This document shows, one piece after another, positions 18,845 through 27,646 of a stretch of DNA of 64,000 nucleotides (within the stretch, counting starts at the first letter, position 1; every line of letters begins with the position of its first letter). The DNA is from DASZRZ01 sp963732925. Its GTDB lineage: Bacteria > Acidobacteriota > Terriglobia > Terriglobales > Acidobacteriaceae. The stretch covers positions 1 to 64,000 of the forward strand of contig CAVTBJ010000001.1 of assembly GCA_963732925.1 (NCBI GenBank). The letters run 5' to 3'. The notes under the pieces are model-generated. The model saw only the letters and a list, made by a program, of their open reading frames with translations, had not been told where the DNA came from and made no database searches. The translations under genes and the position numbers were made by a program.

Positions 18845-20365
18845 TTGCCTACTCCCCTGCTGCAAGCAACATCGATTCGGAAGTCGTTTGCAGGAGTTCA
18901 GGCGCTGAAGAGCGTCTCGTTCGAACTGTTGCCCGGGGAAGTCCACGCTCTCGTAGGCGAGAACGGCGCCGGGAAATCCACACTGATCAAGATCATCACG
19001 GGGGCCGAGGCCGCCGATTCCGGAACCTTGGCCGTCCAGGGCCACAGGGTCGCGCGCAATGATCCGAGCATTTCCCGCTCGCTGGGAATCGCCGCAATTT
19101 ACCAGCAGCCTGCGCTGTTTCCACACCTCACGGTCGCGGAGAATATTGCATTGGCCATGGAGAGTGGCAGCCCGTGGCGACGGGTGGACTGGAAGCAGCG
19201 CAATCGCCTGGCCGGAGAGTTGATCGCGCGCGTGGGCGGAGCCATCCAGCCGCAAGCGTTGGTTTCTACCTTAAGCATGCCGGAGCAGCAGATTGTGGAG
19301 ATTGCGAAGGCCCTCGCCTCCGAAGCCCGCATTCTGGTGATGGATGAACCTTCGGCAGCGCTTACGGACCGCGAGGTGGAGAATCTTTTTCAGGTGATCG
19401 CGTCGCTGCGCCGGCAGGGGGCGGGAATCATTTATGTGTCGCATCGCCTGGAAGAGATCTTCGCCATCGCTGACCGGGTAACGGTCTTGCGCGATGGGGA
19501 AACCGTTGCCAGCGCCAAGACGAGCGAAGTGAGCCCTGCGGAACTAATCCAGAAGATGGTGGGGCGGGAGATTGCCGCCGTGTTTCCCAAACGGCAGGTG
19601 CCGATCGGGGAGACGGTGCTGGAGGTCCGCGGGCTTGCAGGGCGCAATGGCGGGCTGCACGACGTTTCCCTCGCGGTGCGCTCCGGCGAAATTCTGGGCA
19701 TTGCGGGACTGGTGGGCTCCGGTCGGACGCAATTGGCGGAGACACTGTTCGGTCTGACGCCAGCCGAGTCGGGCGAGATTCTGCTGCGGGGGCATGCCGT
19801 GCATATCGGCTCGCCTGCCGAAGCCATTGCCCTGGGAATCGGCTACGTGCCCGAAGACCGCCGGCAACATGGAGTGGTGCTGGAGATGTCGATTGCAGCC
19901 AATGCCACGCTGGCGACTCTCCAATCGATTTCCCGCCACGGGATGATCGATGGCAGGCAGGAGGGGCAGGTGGCGGAGCGGTACGTGAAGCAACTGCGCA
20001 TTAAAACGCCGTCCGTCAATGCGCCGGTGGGCACGCTCTCCGGCGGAAACCAGCAGAAAGTTGCGCTGGCGCGATGGCTGGCGATCCAGCCCACGGTCTT
20101 GATTCTGGACGAGCCCACACAAGGCATCGACGTCGGGTCCAAGTCGGAGATTCACGCTCTGATGGGAGACCTGGTAGCGCGAGGGCTGTCTATTCTGATG
20201 ATCTCCTCGGAACTGCTGGAAGTTCTAGGAATGAGCGACCGCATTGTCGTGATGCACGCAGGGACCATCAGCGGGGTTCTTTCCCGCCAGGAAGCGACGC
20301 AGGAAAAAATTCTGGCTCTGGCCCTGGGAAACGTGGCATGGGAGGCGCCGGAGGTCAGCTCATGA
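18845..20365 (+). CDS. Sugar ABC transporter ATP-binding protein (rhamnose-type)
   Basis: A double ATPase of the ribose/rhamnose importer class. The first domain has Walker A GENGAGKST, and its signature segment is LSMPEQQIVEIAKAL. The second has the degenerate Walker A of this family (GLVGSGRTQLAE) and the signature LSGGNQQKVALARW. A TTG at 18845 with AGGAAAAGGGA upstream fits the family start (TPLLQATSIRKSFAGVQALK); the frame extends to 18773 without support. It overlaps the first permease by 4 bp (ATGA). It is the energising subunit for uptake of L-rhamnose or a related deoxysugar, as in the RhaT component of rhizobia. Confidence 0.92.
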   Translation: MPTPLLQATSIRKSFAGVQALKSVSFELLPGEVHALVGENGAGKSTLIKIITGAEAADSGTLAVQGHRVARNDPSISRSLGIAAIYQQPALFPHLTVAENIALAMESGSPWRRVDWKQRNRLAGELIARVGGAIQPQALVSTLSMPEQQIVEIAKALASEARILVMDEPSAALTDREVENLFQVIASLRRQGAGIIYVSHRLEEIFAIADRVTVLRDGETVASAKTSEVSPAELIQKMVGREIAAVFPKRQVPIGETVLEVRGLAGRNGGLHDVSLAVRSGEILGIAGLVGSGRTQLAETLFGLTPAESGEILLRGHAVHIGSPAEAIALGIGYVPEDRRQHGVVLEMSIAANATLATLQSISRHGMIDGRQEGQVAERYVKQLRIKTPSVNAPVGTLSGGNQQKVALARWLAIQPTVLILDEPTQGIDVGSKSEIHALMGDLVARGLSILMISSELLEVLGMSDRIVVMHAGTISGVLSRQEATQEKILALALGNVAWEAPEVSS

Positions 20366-21328
20366 AGAACCGGCTGAGCATGGAACTGTCGGTTGCCGCC
20401 ACGATTCTCGCGTTGTGCGTGGTGCTTGGGTTCGTGGCTCCGGCATATTTTTCGCGCGAAAATCTGATTGATCTGTTTCTGGCCAACTTGCCGGTGCTGA
20501 TTATCGCGCTGGGAATGACGCTGGTCATTTTGACGGCGGAAATCGATATTTCGGTCGGGTCGGTCTTTGCCATCTGCAGCGTGGCCGTGGGCGCGCTGGC
20601 CAAAGCGGGATTGCCGCTGCCCGCCGCGGCGCTGGCTGCCTGCCTGGTTGGCGGCGCCCTGGGGGCGCTGAACGGCGGACTGGTTGCCTATCTGCGGTTC
20701 CTTCCATTGTGGTGACCCTGGCGACCATGGCGGCGCTGCGCGACGGCCTCCGCTGGATCACCCAGGGAGCCTGGATGGAGAATCTGCCCGCCGGCTTTCA
20801 GTGGTTCGGCCTTTCGCAGTCGGAGTATCCGTGGGTGGCGTTTGGAGCCGCGGCGTTGCTGGTTGGGGTGTTCGCCTGGGGATTGCGGAATGTGGCGGCG
20901 GGGCGCGCCGTGTATGCCACCGGATCGAATCTGGAAGGAGCGCGACTGGCGGGGATTCGCGTGCAAGCTTGTGATCTTTATGGTCTTCGTGATTACAGGG
21001 GCTCTGACCGGGTTCGCCGCCTGTGCTGAATGCGGTGCGCTTCAGCCAGATTCCCGAGCAATGCGGGCATTGGCCTGGAACTGAAAGTGATCGCCGCGGT
21101 GGTGGTCGGCGGCGTGGCGATTACCGGCGGAAGAGGAACCATTCTGGGGACGGTGCTGGGCGTTGATTCTGCTGGGCGCGATCGGGCCGGCGCTTACGTA
21201 TCTGGGAGCGAGCGCTTACTGGGAGCGTGCAATTCAGGGCGGAATCATCCTGGCCGCGCTGGTTTTCGATTCGCTGCGCAGCCGTTCGGGAACTTATGGA
21301 CACGGTCATACCCTCAAGTCGCGTTTAG
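20362..21328 (+). CDS. Sugar ABC transporter permease 1 (rhamnose-type), several frameshifts
   Basis: A membrane subunit of the importer. It begins MKNRLSMELSVAATILALCVVLGFVAPAYF and has the family motif TAEIDISVGSVFAI. Homologous segments then move between frames: one base missing near 20697, then changes near 20965, 21022, 21056 and 21163, each matching one extra base. In order the segments are VTLATMAALRDGLRW, FVITGALTGFAA, GLELKVIAAVVVGGVAITGG and LILLGAIGPALTYLGA. The end is uncertain; a TAG at 21326 in the third frame is a likely stop. The density of indels suggests poor local sequence quality. Topology is otherwise that of a complete permease. Confidence 0.8.
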
Positions 21329-21329
21329 G

Positions 21330-22322
21330 GAGTGGCGCGAGGCGCGTCTTTCCCAATGGGGAAGCGTCGCTGCTGCTGGCGCTGCTGGCCGAAGTCGCGG
21401 TGTTTTCTGTTCTTGCGCAACAGTTCTTTACTCTGGGCAATTTCTTCGAGGTGCTCCGCTTCAGCACCGAAATCGGGTTGCTGGCGCTGGCGCTGACGCC
21501 CATCATCGTCACCGGAGGCATCGATCTTTCGGTCGGGCTCCATGATGGGGCTGGCCGCCGTCGATCTTCGGGACGGCGTGGCGGGACTGGCACTTCTCCA
21601 TTCCCGCGGCCATGCTGACGGCTTTGCTGCTGGGAGTTGCCGGCGGCGGACTTGAATGCCCTGCTGATCTCCCGCTTCAATCTCCCCCCGCTGATCGTTA
21701 CCCTCGGCTCCTATTCCATGTATCGCGGGCTGGCGGAAGGGATTACCCATGGCATGGCCAGCTACAGCGGGTTTCCGGCTTCATTTCTTTATCTCGGCCA
21801 GGGATATTTCTGGGGATGGCTGCCGGTACAAGTCCCGATGTTTCTTTTGATTCTGATCGGATATGCGGTCCTGCTGCACCGCTCTACGTTTGGCCGCGCG
21901 CTCTATGCCATCGGTTTCACCGCGGCCGGAGCACGTTATGCCGGGATTCCCGTGCGCAAGCGGGTTGCGGCCGGTGTATGTGCTGTCCGGGCGTGGTGTC
22001 GAGCATCGCAGCGGTGATTTATGTTGCCCATATCGGACAGGCGCGCGCCGACACAGGCACCGGCTATGAGCTGGATGCCATTACCGCGGTGGTGCTGGGA
22101 GGAACGTCCGTCTTTGGCGGGCGTGGCACAATCTGGGGAACCGTTTTCGGACTCTTCTTCCTTTCCATTCTGCAGAACGGTCTGCATCTGGCCGCTCTAC
22201 CGTCTGAACTGACGGGCGTATTGACGGGCGTTCTGCTGATCGGCATTATCAGTGCCGACCGGTTGCGGAGTCGGGCACAGGCACGCGAGACGACCGATTC
22301 CGCGAATGTAGAGACTTTTTCT
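21330..22322 (+). CDS. Sugar ABC transporter permease 2 (rhamnose-type), several frameshifts
   Basis: The second membrane subunit. Recognisable segments are EASLLLALLAEVAVFSVLAQ, IIVTGGIDLSVG, LPPLIVTLGSYSMYRGLAEG and ELDAITAVVLGGTSVFGGRG. At least five single-base changes (near 21536, 21563, 21653, 21974 and 21990) must be corrected to join them, all consistent with one extra base. The start is not resolved. The last segment (GVLLIGIISADRLRSRAQA) runs in frame into the binding-protein gene without a stop, which is probably also an error. Confidence 0.8.
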
Positions 22323-23507
22323 ATGAAAAACAGCCAAGTTGCGATTGTATGCGCGGCGGTTCTTGCGGGCGCTTTCATTGTGGCTGGAAGCAATGTCTGG
22401 CTGGTGCGCTCTTTATTTTCCGGATCTGCCGGGAGAGCCGGCATTGCCTCGGCGGGCGAATCGAAGCGCGTTGTGATTGCCATGATGCCGAAAGCTAAAG
22501 GCGATCCTTATTTTATTAGCGCGCACAGCGGCGCCGAACAAGCCGCCAAGGAACTGGGCGTCGACCTGATCTGGGACGGGCCCACCAGCCTCGATGCGGC
22601 GCGGCAAAACGAACTGGTGGAAACCTGGATTACGCGGCAGGTGGACGTGATCGCCGTCGCGGTGGAAAACAAAGCCGCCATATCCACCGTTCTGCGAAAG
22701 GCCCGCGAGCACGGAATCCATGTGCTTACGTGGGATGCCGACGCGGAACCCGACGCGCGCGACTATTTCGTGAATCAGGCGACCGCGGAAGAAATCGGCT
22801 ACACGCTGACGGATGAGGCGGCACGCCTGCTCAACGGGCGAGGGCAGTTTGCCATCATCACCGGCGCCCTCAGCGCGGCCAACCAGAATGAGTGGATTCA
22901 ATTTATCAAGCAACGGCTTGCCGATAAGTACCCCAACCTGAAGCTGGCGACGATTCGTCCCAGTGACGACGACCGGGACAAGGCTTTCTCGGAAACCCAG
23001 ACTATTCTTCGCGTCTACCCGCAGGTGAAACTGGTGATGGCGATTTCCGCGCCGGCGGTACCGGGTTCCGCCGAGGCCGTGCGGCAGGCCGAACGCAAGG
23101 ACGTGGACGTGATCGGTCTGTCGCTGCCGAGCATCTGCAAGCCCTACATTGAAGATGGAACGGTGCAGTCCATCGTGTTGTGGAAGGTGCCGGACCTGGG
23201 TTACCTGACGGTGTACGCGGGCGCGCTGCTGGCCGAAGGCAAGCTGCCGAAGGACGCGGATTCGTTCTACGCCGGCAGGCTGGGGGACGTCCGGATACGC
23301 GGATCGGAAATCATTTTGGGCAAACCGCTGATCATCAACAAAGGGAATATCGATCAATTTAATTTTGCCGGGTTGCCGGTGGTGCAACCTGGTTTGGCTC
23401 TGAGCCGCAGGCCGGAGCCCAGCAGGGAGACTCCCGCGTTGGCGGCGGCAACGCGGAAAGCAGAAGACCTGAAGTGGAATGCCCGATGCATAGCACAGTC
23501 CTTGTAG
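22323..23507 (+). CDS. Sugar ABC transporter substrate-binding protein (rhamnose-type)
   Basis: A periplasmic binding protein of about 394 aa. ATG 22323 begins a signal sequence (SQVAIVCAAVLAGAFIVAG), followed by the type I periplasmic-binding fold: KRVVIAMMPKAKGDPYFISA, WDGPTSLDAARQNELVETW and WDADAEPDARDYFVNQATAEE. These resemble the rhamnose/autoinducer-2 binding group. It supplies the importer made by the preceding three genes. The frame is also open upstream into the permease. Its 3' end overlaps the kinase gene by 22 bp. Confidence 0.9.
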   Translation: MKNSQVAIVCAAVLAGAFIVAGSNVWLVRSLFSGSAGRAGIASAGESKRVVIAMMPKAKGDPYFISAHSGAEQAAKELGVDLIWDGPTSLDAARQNELVETWITRQVDVIAVAVENKAAISTVLRKAREHGIHVLTWDADAEPDARDYFVNQATAEEIGYTLTDEAARLLNGRGQFAIITGALSAANQNEWIQFIKQRLADKYPNLKLATIRPSDDDRDKAFSETQTILRVYPQVKLVMAISAPAVPGSAEAVRQAERKDVDVIGLSLPSICKPYIEDGTVQSIVLWKVPDLGYLTVYAGALLAEGKLPKDADSFYAGRLGDVRIRGSEIILGKPLIINKGNIDQFNFAGLPVVQPGLALSRRPEPSRETPALAAATRKAEDLKWNARCIAQSL

Positions 23508-24970
23508 CCGTTGACCTTGGCGCCGAAAGTTGCCGTGTCTCTCTGTTGCGCTGGAGTCAGGGAGTGCCGGAGGTCCTGCTGGTTCACCGGTTCCCCAATG
23601 CTCCCGTCGCCGGGCCGGCAGGCCTGCGCTGGGACATCCATCGCATTGAGCAGGGAGTGGAAGAAGGCTTGCGACGGTGTGCCGGGATGGCAGATCGGAT
23701 CGACGGCATTGGTGTGGATGGCTGGGCGGTGGATTACGTTCGCCTGGGAAGCGATGGGAATCCCGTAGCCGACCCCTTCTGCTACCGGGACGGGCGGCTG
23801 GTTGCGGCTGAGAAGGAAGTTTTGGGTTTGATCTCCTCCGAGCGCCTGTACCGGCTCACCGGCATTCAGTTGTTGCGCATCAACACACTGTTTCAGCTCT
23901 ATGCCGACACCAAGGCGGGAATGGACCCATCCTTGCCATGGTTGAATCTGCCGGAATACGTGACCTACCGTCTCGGTGGAAGGCCAGTGGCGGAGTACAC
24001 CAACGCCACGCACACCCAACTGGTCGGGATCGGGACGAAGTCATGGTGCGGTGAAATCTTCGACGCGGTTGGACTGGACGTGGCAGCCTCCCCGGAAATG
24101 GTTTCTCCCGGTTGTGTTGTCGGACGTTTGCAGGGTGGGCTGGCCGGCCTGCCGGCTTTTCGCGAGACGCAACTGATCGTGCCCGCGGCGCACGATACGG
24201 CGTCCGCGGTTGCGGGGATCCCGGCAGAGGGTGACGATTGGGCGTTTATCAGCTCCGGAACCTGGTCTCTGGTCGGGACCACACTGGATTCGCCTTGTGC
24301 GAATGAGGAAGCGCGCAAAAAGAATTTCACGAACCTGGGCGGCGGCGACGGCAGGATTTGCTTTCTCAAAAATGTGAATGGCATGTGGCTCCTGCGGCAG
24401 AGCATGGACCAGTGGAGTGCGGACGGCTTCCAGGTGAATATTGAGGAACTCGTGAAGGAGTGCGAGCGGATGCCTGCTCCTGACTTTCTGCTCGACGTGG
24501 ATGATCCCGACCTGCTGCTGCCGGGAAACATGCCTAGCAAGATCGGCGCGCAGCGCCAGCGGGAAGGAAGGGGAGCGTTTCCGGAAGGCCGCGCGGGCAT
24601 TCTGGCCGTGGCCAATACTATTGTGCATAGCCTGGCGGCGCGCTATGCCGAGGTTTTGCGGGATATTGCGAGGATTACCGGCAAGCCCATCCGGCGACTC
24701 TACATTGTGGGCGGCGGCAGCAAGAATCTGCTGCTGAACCGGCTGACGGCTGAGCGTACCGGTCTCGAGCTGCTTATCGGGTCCGCCGAAAGCGCGACGC
24801 TGGGGAATCTGGCGATCCAACTTGCCTGCCTGGAAGGCGGAGGCAGCCAGCAGGGGGCGCATCGTGATCGCATAGTTCGTTGGGCCGGTATCTTGGGCGC
24901 TTCTTCGCTGACAGCGTCTTCACTAACGGGCTCTGGACTGGCCGGGTCGGGGGAGCATGCAGCCCGCTAA
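23486..24970 (+). CDS. rhaB: Rhamnulokinase (FGGY family)
   Basis: Phosphorylates L-rhamnulose to L-rhamnulose-1-phosphate, the substrate of the upstream aldolase. The 494-aa protein has the FGGY ATP-fold motifs VAVDLGAESCRVSLL at the N-terminus, GIGVDGWAVDYV, AHDTASAVAGIP, SSGTWSLVG and the C-terminal adenosine motif RLYIVGGGSKNLLLNRLTA. ATG 23486 is preferred over the in-frame GTG at 23474 because it starts directly before the phosphate-binding loop. The last 40 residues are Ser/Gly-rich and not conserved-looking. Confidence 0.93.
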   Translation: MHSTVLVAVDLGAESCRVSLLRWSQGVPEVLLVHRFPNAPVAGPAGLRWDIHRIEQGVEEGLRRCAGMADRIDGIGVDGWAVDYVRLGSDGNPVADPFCYRDGRLVAAEKEVLGLISSERLYRLTGIQLLRINTLFQLYADTKAGMDPSLPWLNLPEYVTYRLGGRPVAEYTNATHTQLVGIGTKSWCGEIFDAVGLDVAASPEMVSPGCVVGRLQGGLAGLPAFRETQLIVPAAHDTASAVAGIPAEGDDWAFISSGTWSLVGTTLDSPCANEEARKKNFTNLGGGDGRICFLKNVNGMWLLRQSMDQWSADGFQVNIEELVKECERMPAPDFLLDVDDPDLLLPGNMPSKIGAQRQREGRGAFPEGRAGILAVANTIVHSLAARYAEVLRDIARITGKPIRRLYIVGGGSKNLLLNRLTAERTGLELLIGSAESATLGNLAIQLACLEGGGSQQGAHRDRIVRWAGILGASSLTASSLTGSGLAGSGEHAAR

Positions 24971-25012
24971 GAAGCAGAGAAACGAAATCTAGGGAAGAAG
25001 GAGATATTGGCG

Positions 25013-26203
25013 ATGAACGACAGTTTGGCGGAACGCGCATGGCATGCCCTCGATGAATTTCACATTGAATTGCCTTCCTGGGGCTTCGCCAACACCGGAA
25101 CCCGGTTCGGGAAATTTGTACAACCGGCCGCGGCTTCTTCCATCGAGGACAAATTCAGCGATGCCGGCTGCGTGCATTCCCTGACGGGCGCCTGCCCCAC
25201 CATGGCCTTGCATGCGCAATGGGACCTTCCGCATGGCTTGGGCGACGTCGCGGAAATCGAGAAACTGACCCAGGAACACGGGGTGCGTCCGGGCTCGATT
25301 CATCCCAACGTATTTCAGAACCAGGAATACAAGTATGGTTCTCTGGGCAATCCTGACGCGACGATCCGGCAAATGGCCGTCGACCACATTGTGCAGTGCG
25401 TTGCCATTGCCCAGGAGCTGAACAATAGGGAAGTCTCGCTCTGGTTCGCGGATGGGAGCAACTATCCGGGCACGCAAAATTTTCGCCGCCGGGTGGAGTG
25501 GTTCGAAGAGGGACTGGGAATTGTGCACTCCCACCTGCGCCCCGGCCAGCGTTTGCTGGTGGAGTACAAACCCTTCGAGCCCGCCTTCTACCATACCGAT
25601 ATTGCCGACTGGGGCATGGCGCTGCTGCTGGCCAAGGCGGCGGGGCCGCAAGCGCGGGTGCTGGTGGATACCGGCCACCACTATCAAGGGCAGAATGTCG
25701 AGCAGATCGTGGCCTGGCTGTTTCATCAGCGCATGCTGGGTGGTTTCCATTTCAACGACCGCCGCTATGCGGACGACGATCTTACGCTGGGGTCGATTGA
25801 TCCCTACCAGATCTTTCGCATCTTCCATGAGATTCTCACCTTCGAATGGGAAACCGACAAGCCGTGCGGCGTGAGCTTCATGGTGGACCAGAGCCACAAC
25901 CTGAAGGGGAAGATCGAAGCCACCATCCAGACGGTGTGTGCCGCCCAGGAACTCTATGCCAAGGCGGCACAGGTGGACCGGGCGCGACTGACAGAATTGC
26001 AGCAGGCATGTGCCCTGGTGGAAGCGGAGGAACTGTTGCGGGGCGCCTTCTGGCAGGATGTGCGCCCGCTCATAGTGGAATGGCGCCGGGCCCACGGCCT
26101 TCCAGAAGATCCATTGCGCGCCTTCCGCGAGAGCGGATACCTGGCACGCATTACGCGCGAGCGGGAAGGACGCAACCGTGGGGCGGCGGCGAGCTACGCA
26201 TGA
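25013..26203 (+). CDS. rhaI: L-rhamnose isomerase (RhaI type)
   Basis: Converts L-rhamnose to L-rhamnulose, the first step of the pathway encoded here. The 396-aa TIM-barrel enzyme has family stretches WGFANTGTRFGKF, SIHPNVFQNQEYKYGSLG, SLWFADGSNYPGTQNFRRR, LLVEYKPFEPAFYHTD, LVDTGHHYQGQNVEQIV and GGFHFNDRRYADDDL, which provide the metal-binding Glu, Asp and His residues. AAGGAGA precedes the ATG. It is the last plus-strand gene of the rha operon, ending about 110 bp before a convergent gene. Confidence 0.94.
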   Translation: MNDSLAERAWHALDEFHIELPSWGFANTGTRFGKFVQPAAASSIEDKFSDAGCVHSLTGACPTMALHAQWDLPHGLGDVAEIEKLTQEHGVRPGSIHPNVFQNQEYKYGSLGNPDATIRQMAVDHIVQCVAIAQELNNREVSLWFADGSNYPGTQNFRRRVEWFEEGLGIVHSHLRPGQRLLVEYKPFEPAFYHTDIADWGMALLLAKAAGPQARVLVDTGHHYQGQNVEQIVAWLFHQRMLGGFHFNDRRYADDDLTLGSIDPYQIFRIFHEILTFEWETDKPCGVSFMVDQSHNLKGKIEATIQTVCAAQELYAKAAQVDRARLTELQQACALVEAEELLRGAFWQDVRPLIVEWRRAHGLPEDPLRAFRESGYLARITREREGRNRGAAASYA

Positions 26204-26315
26204 GTCGCTAATTTGGAAGCGATGATTGATGGAACACGCGAGCGGCTCGGGAAGCTGTCCAGTCGGGCGGAGCGGATTCCTGAACCACTCGCGTCGAAGA
26301 TGCCGCTGCAGTTTT

Positions 26316-27557
26316 CTAGCTCATCTTGCTGGTGGGCGCGTCCGGGTTGCCAGGCCCGAAGTGCTTGAGCATGACCAGATTTTCGCTCTCGCTTCGGTTG
26401 CGAATCACAATGCCATTTTTAGCAGCGTCAACGGTGACGAACATCTCGTCCTTGGTCATCTGTCCGTAGCGAATCAGGGTAGGCGTTTCAACTTCGTGCT
26501 TGCCGAAGGTTCCATTGCCCTGAACCACGATGACGCCATAGGCCGCGCTATCGCGAATGGTGACCGATCTTCCGGGAAACACGGTCAATTCCTTGGCGGA
26601 GTAATTGGCCGTGGAGTAAACCACCCAGCTTTCCGAGTAGCCGCTTTCCTGCATGGCTTCCGGCGGGGAAACCGGGAGAGGATGAAAGAGGCGATGGCTG
26701 GCAAATTCGGGATCAGTATTGGCTTCCCAATCCAGCATATCCAGAATGTAATCGAGGTCGTGATGGTGTTCGGGGGGAACATCCTTCACTAGCAGGTCCC
26801 AGGGCACAGCGCGGCCTTCCACCATGCACTGGAACATGGCGAACACATCGGAGTTGACCTGTGGTTCATAGGTGACCAGCGAACCCGGGGCGTGCAGAAT
26901 GCCGGCATCGATCTGCCAGCCGGTGCCGGGCTTCAGTTTGTAGGCGCGGGAGTGATACAGGATGCCGTTGTCGCCTTGATTCCAGCGCTCCAGGCAGCGG
27001 CGAACGTCGTCGCGGGTTGTGCCCGGTTCGAGACCCATGAAGGTGTAAGGAAAGTTGTTTTCTTTGAAATTGAATTGCGGAGGAAAATAATACGCTTCCG
27101 GTTTGCCTCGCTGTCCGACGCGGGAGGCGAAGTGCTCATCCTGATGCATGTGGTGCGGGATAGGTCCCAGATTGTCAAAGAACTTGCAGAGGACATTCCA
27201 GCCGCCCTCCTTCCGCATCACCTCAGCGCCCAGAAACGAATCGCCGGCCGATTCGATAGCGTCCTTCAGAAGAATCTTCTTGCCGTTGAATTCAATGTAG
27301 CTCAAGCCTTCGTGGGGGGCCGTCAGGGGACCGTTGGCTGCCTTGGTGGTGGAGGAGAACCAGCGCTCGTCAATGCCTCCGCGTTCGGCCCCCAGGATGT
27401 AGAGGTCACGAGGGTCCAATTTGAGCCGTCCTCCAGGCATCAGGAAACTGCGCGGGACCCAGCATGGGGCAAGGCGGAGTACGCCCTCACCGGCAGCGAG
27501 GGCATCACGGATCACTGCCGGGGAGGAGGTGACAGAGGTGGCGTTGGCGACAGACAT
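26316..27557 (-). CDS. Cupin protein of phosphomannose-isomerase-like type
   Basis: A 413-aa protein with two cupin-like halves. The segment NLGPIPHHMHQDEHF (129-143), followed by GKPEAYYF, resembles the metal site and K-P-E motif of type I mannose-6-phosphate isomerases, though overall similarity is loose. It probably binds or isomerises a sugar or sugar acid. It is convergent with the rhamnose isomerase gene and has a LacI-type operator about 40 bp upstream, placing it in the same sugar regulon. No signal peptide. Confidence 0.68.
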   Translation of the reverse strand: MSVANATSVTSSPAVIRDALAAGEGVLRLAPCWVPRSFLMPGGRLKLDPRDLYILGAERGGIDERWFSSTTKAANGPLTAPHEGLSYIEFNGKKILLKDAIESAGDSFLGAEVMRKEGGWNVLCKFFDNLGPIPHHMHQDEHFASRVGQRGKPEAYYFPPQFNFKENNFPYTFMGLEPGTTRDDVRRCLERWNQGDNGILYHSRAYKLKPGTGWQIDAGILHAPGSLVTYEPQVNSDVFAMFQCMVEGRAVPWDLLVKDVPPEHHHDLDYILDMLDWEANTDPEFASHRLFHPLPVSPPEAMQESGYSESWVVYSTANYSAKELTVFPGRSVTIRDSAAYGVIVVQGNGTFGKHEVETPTLIRYGQMTKDEMFVTVDAAKNGIVIRNRSESENLVMLKHFGPGNPDAPTSKMS

Positions 27558-27593
27558 GACGGATTCACCAGATTCGAAGATAACAAAAAGGCT

Positions 27594-27605
27594 TACATGA
27601 TACGT
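27594..27605. promoter_or_regulatory. LacI-type operator upstream of the cupin gene
   Basis: TGATACGTTTCA is identical to the core of the site at 28900-28918 and close to TGAAACGTTTCG at 12713. It has one mismatch in the palindrome and lies about 37 bp before the start (27557) of the minus-strand cupin gene. Regulation by the LacI protein at 32254 is inferred from the shared word. Confidence 0.55.
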
Positions 27606-27646
27606 TTCAGGTCCGGCAAATGCCAGCCAAAAAATAACCGGCCCAG

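Noticed and set aside
20697..22000. Permeases as true pseudogenes
   Set aside because: All segments remain conserved and in order, and the flanking ATPase, binding protein, kinase and isomerase are intact, which suggests a working operon with sequence errors.
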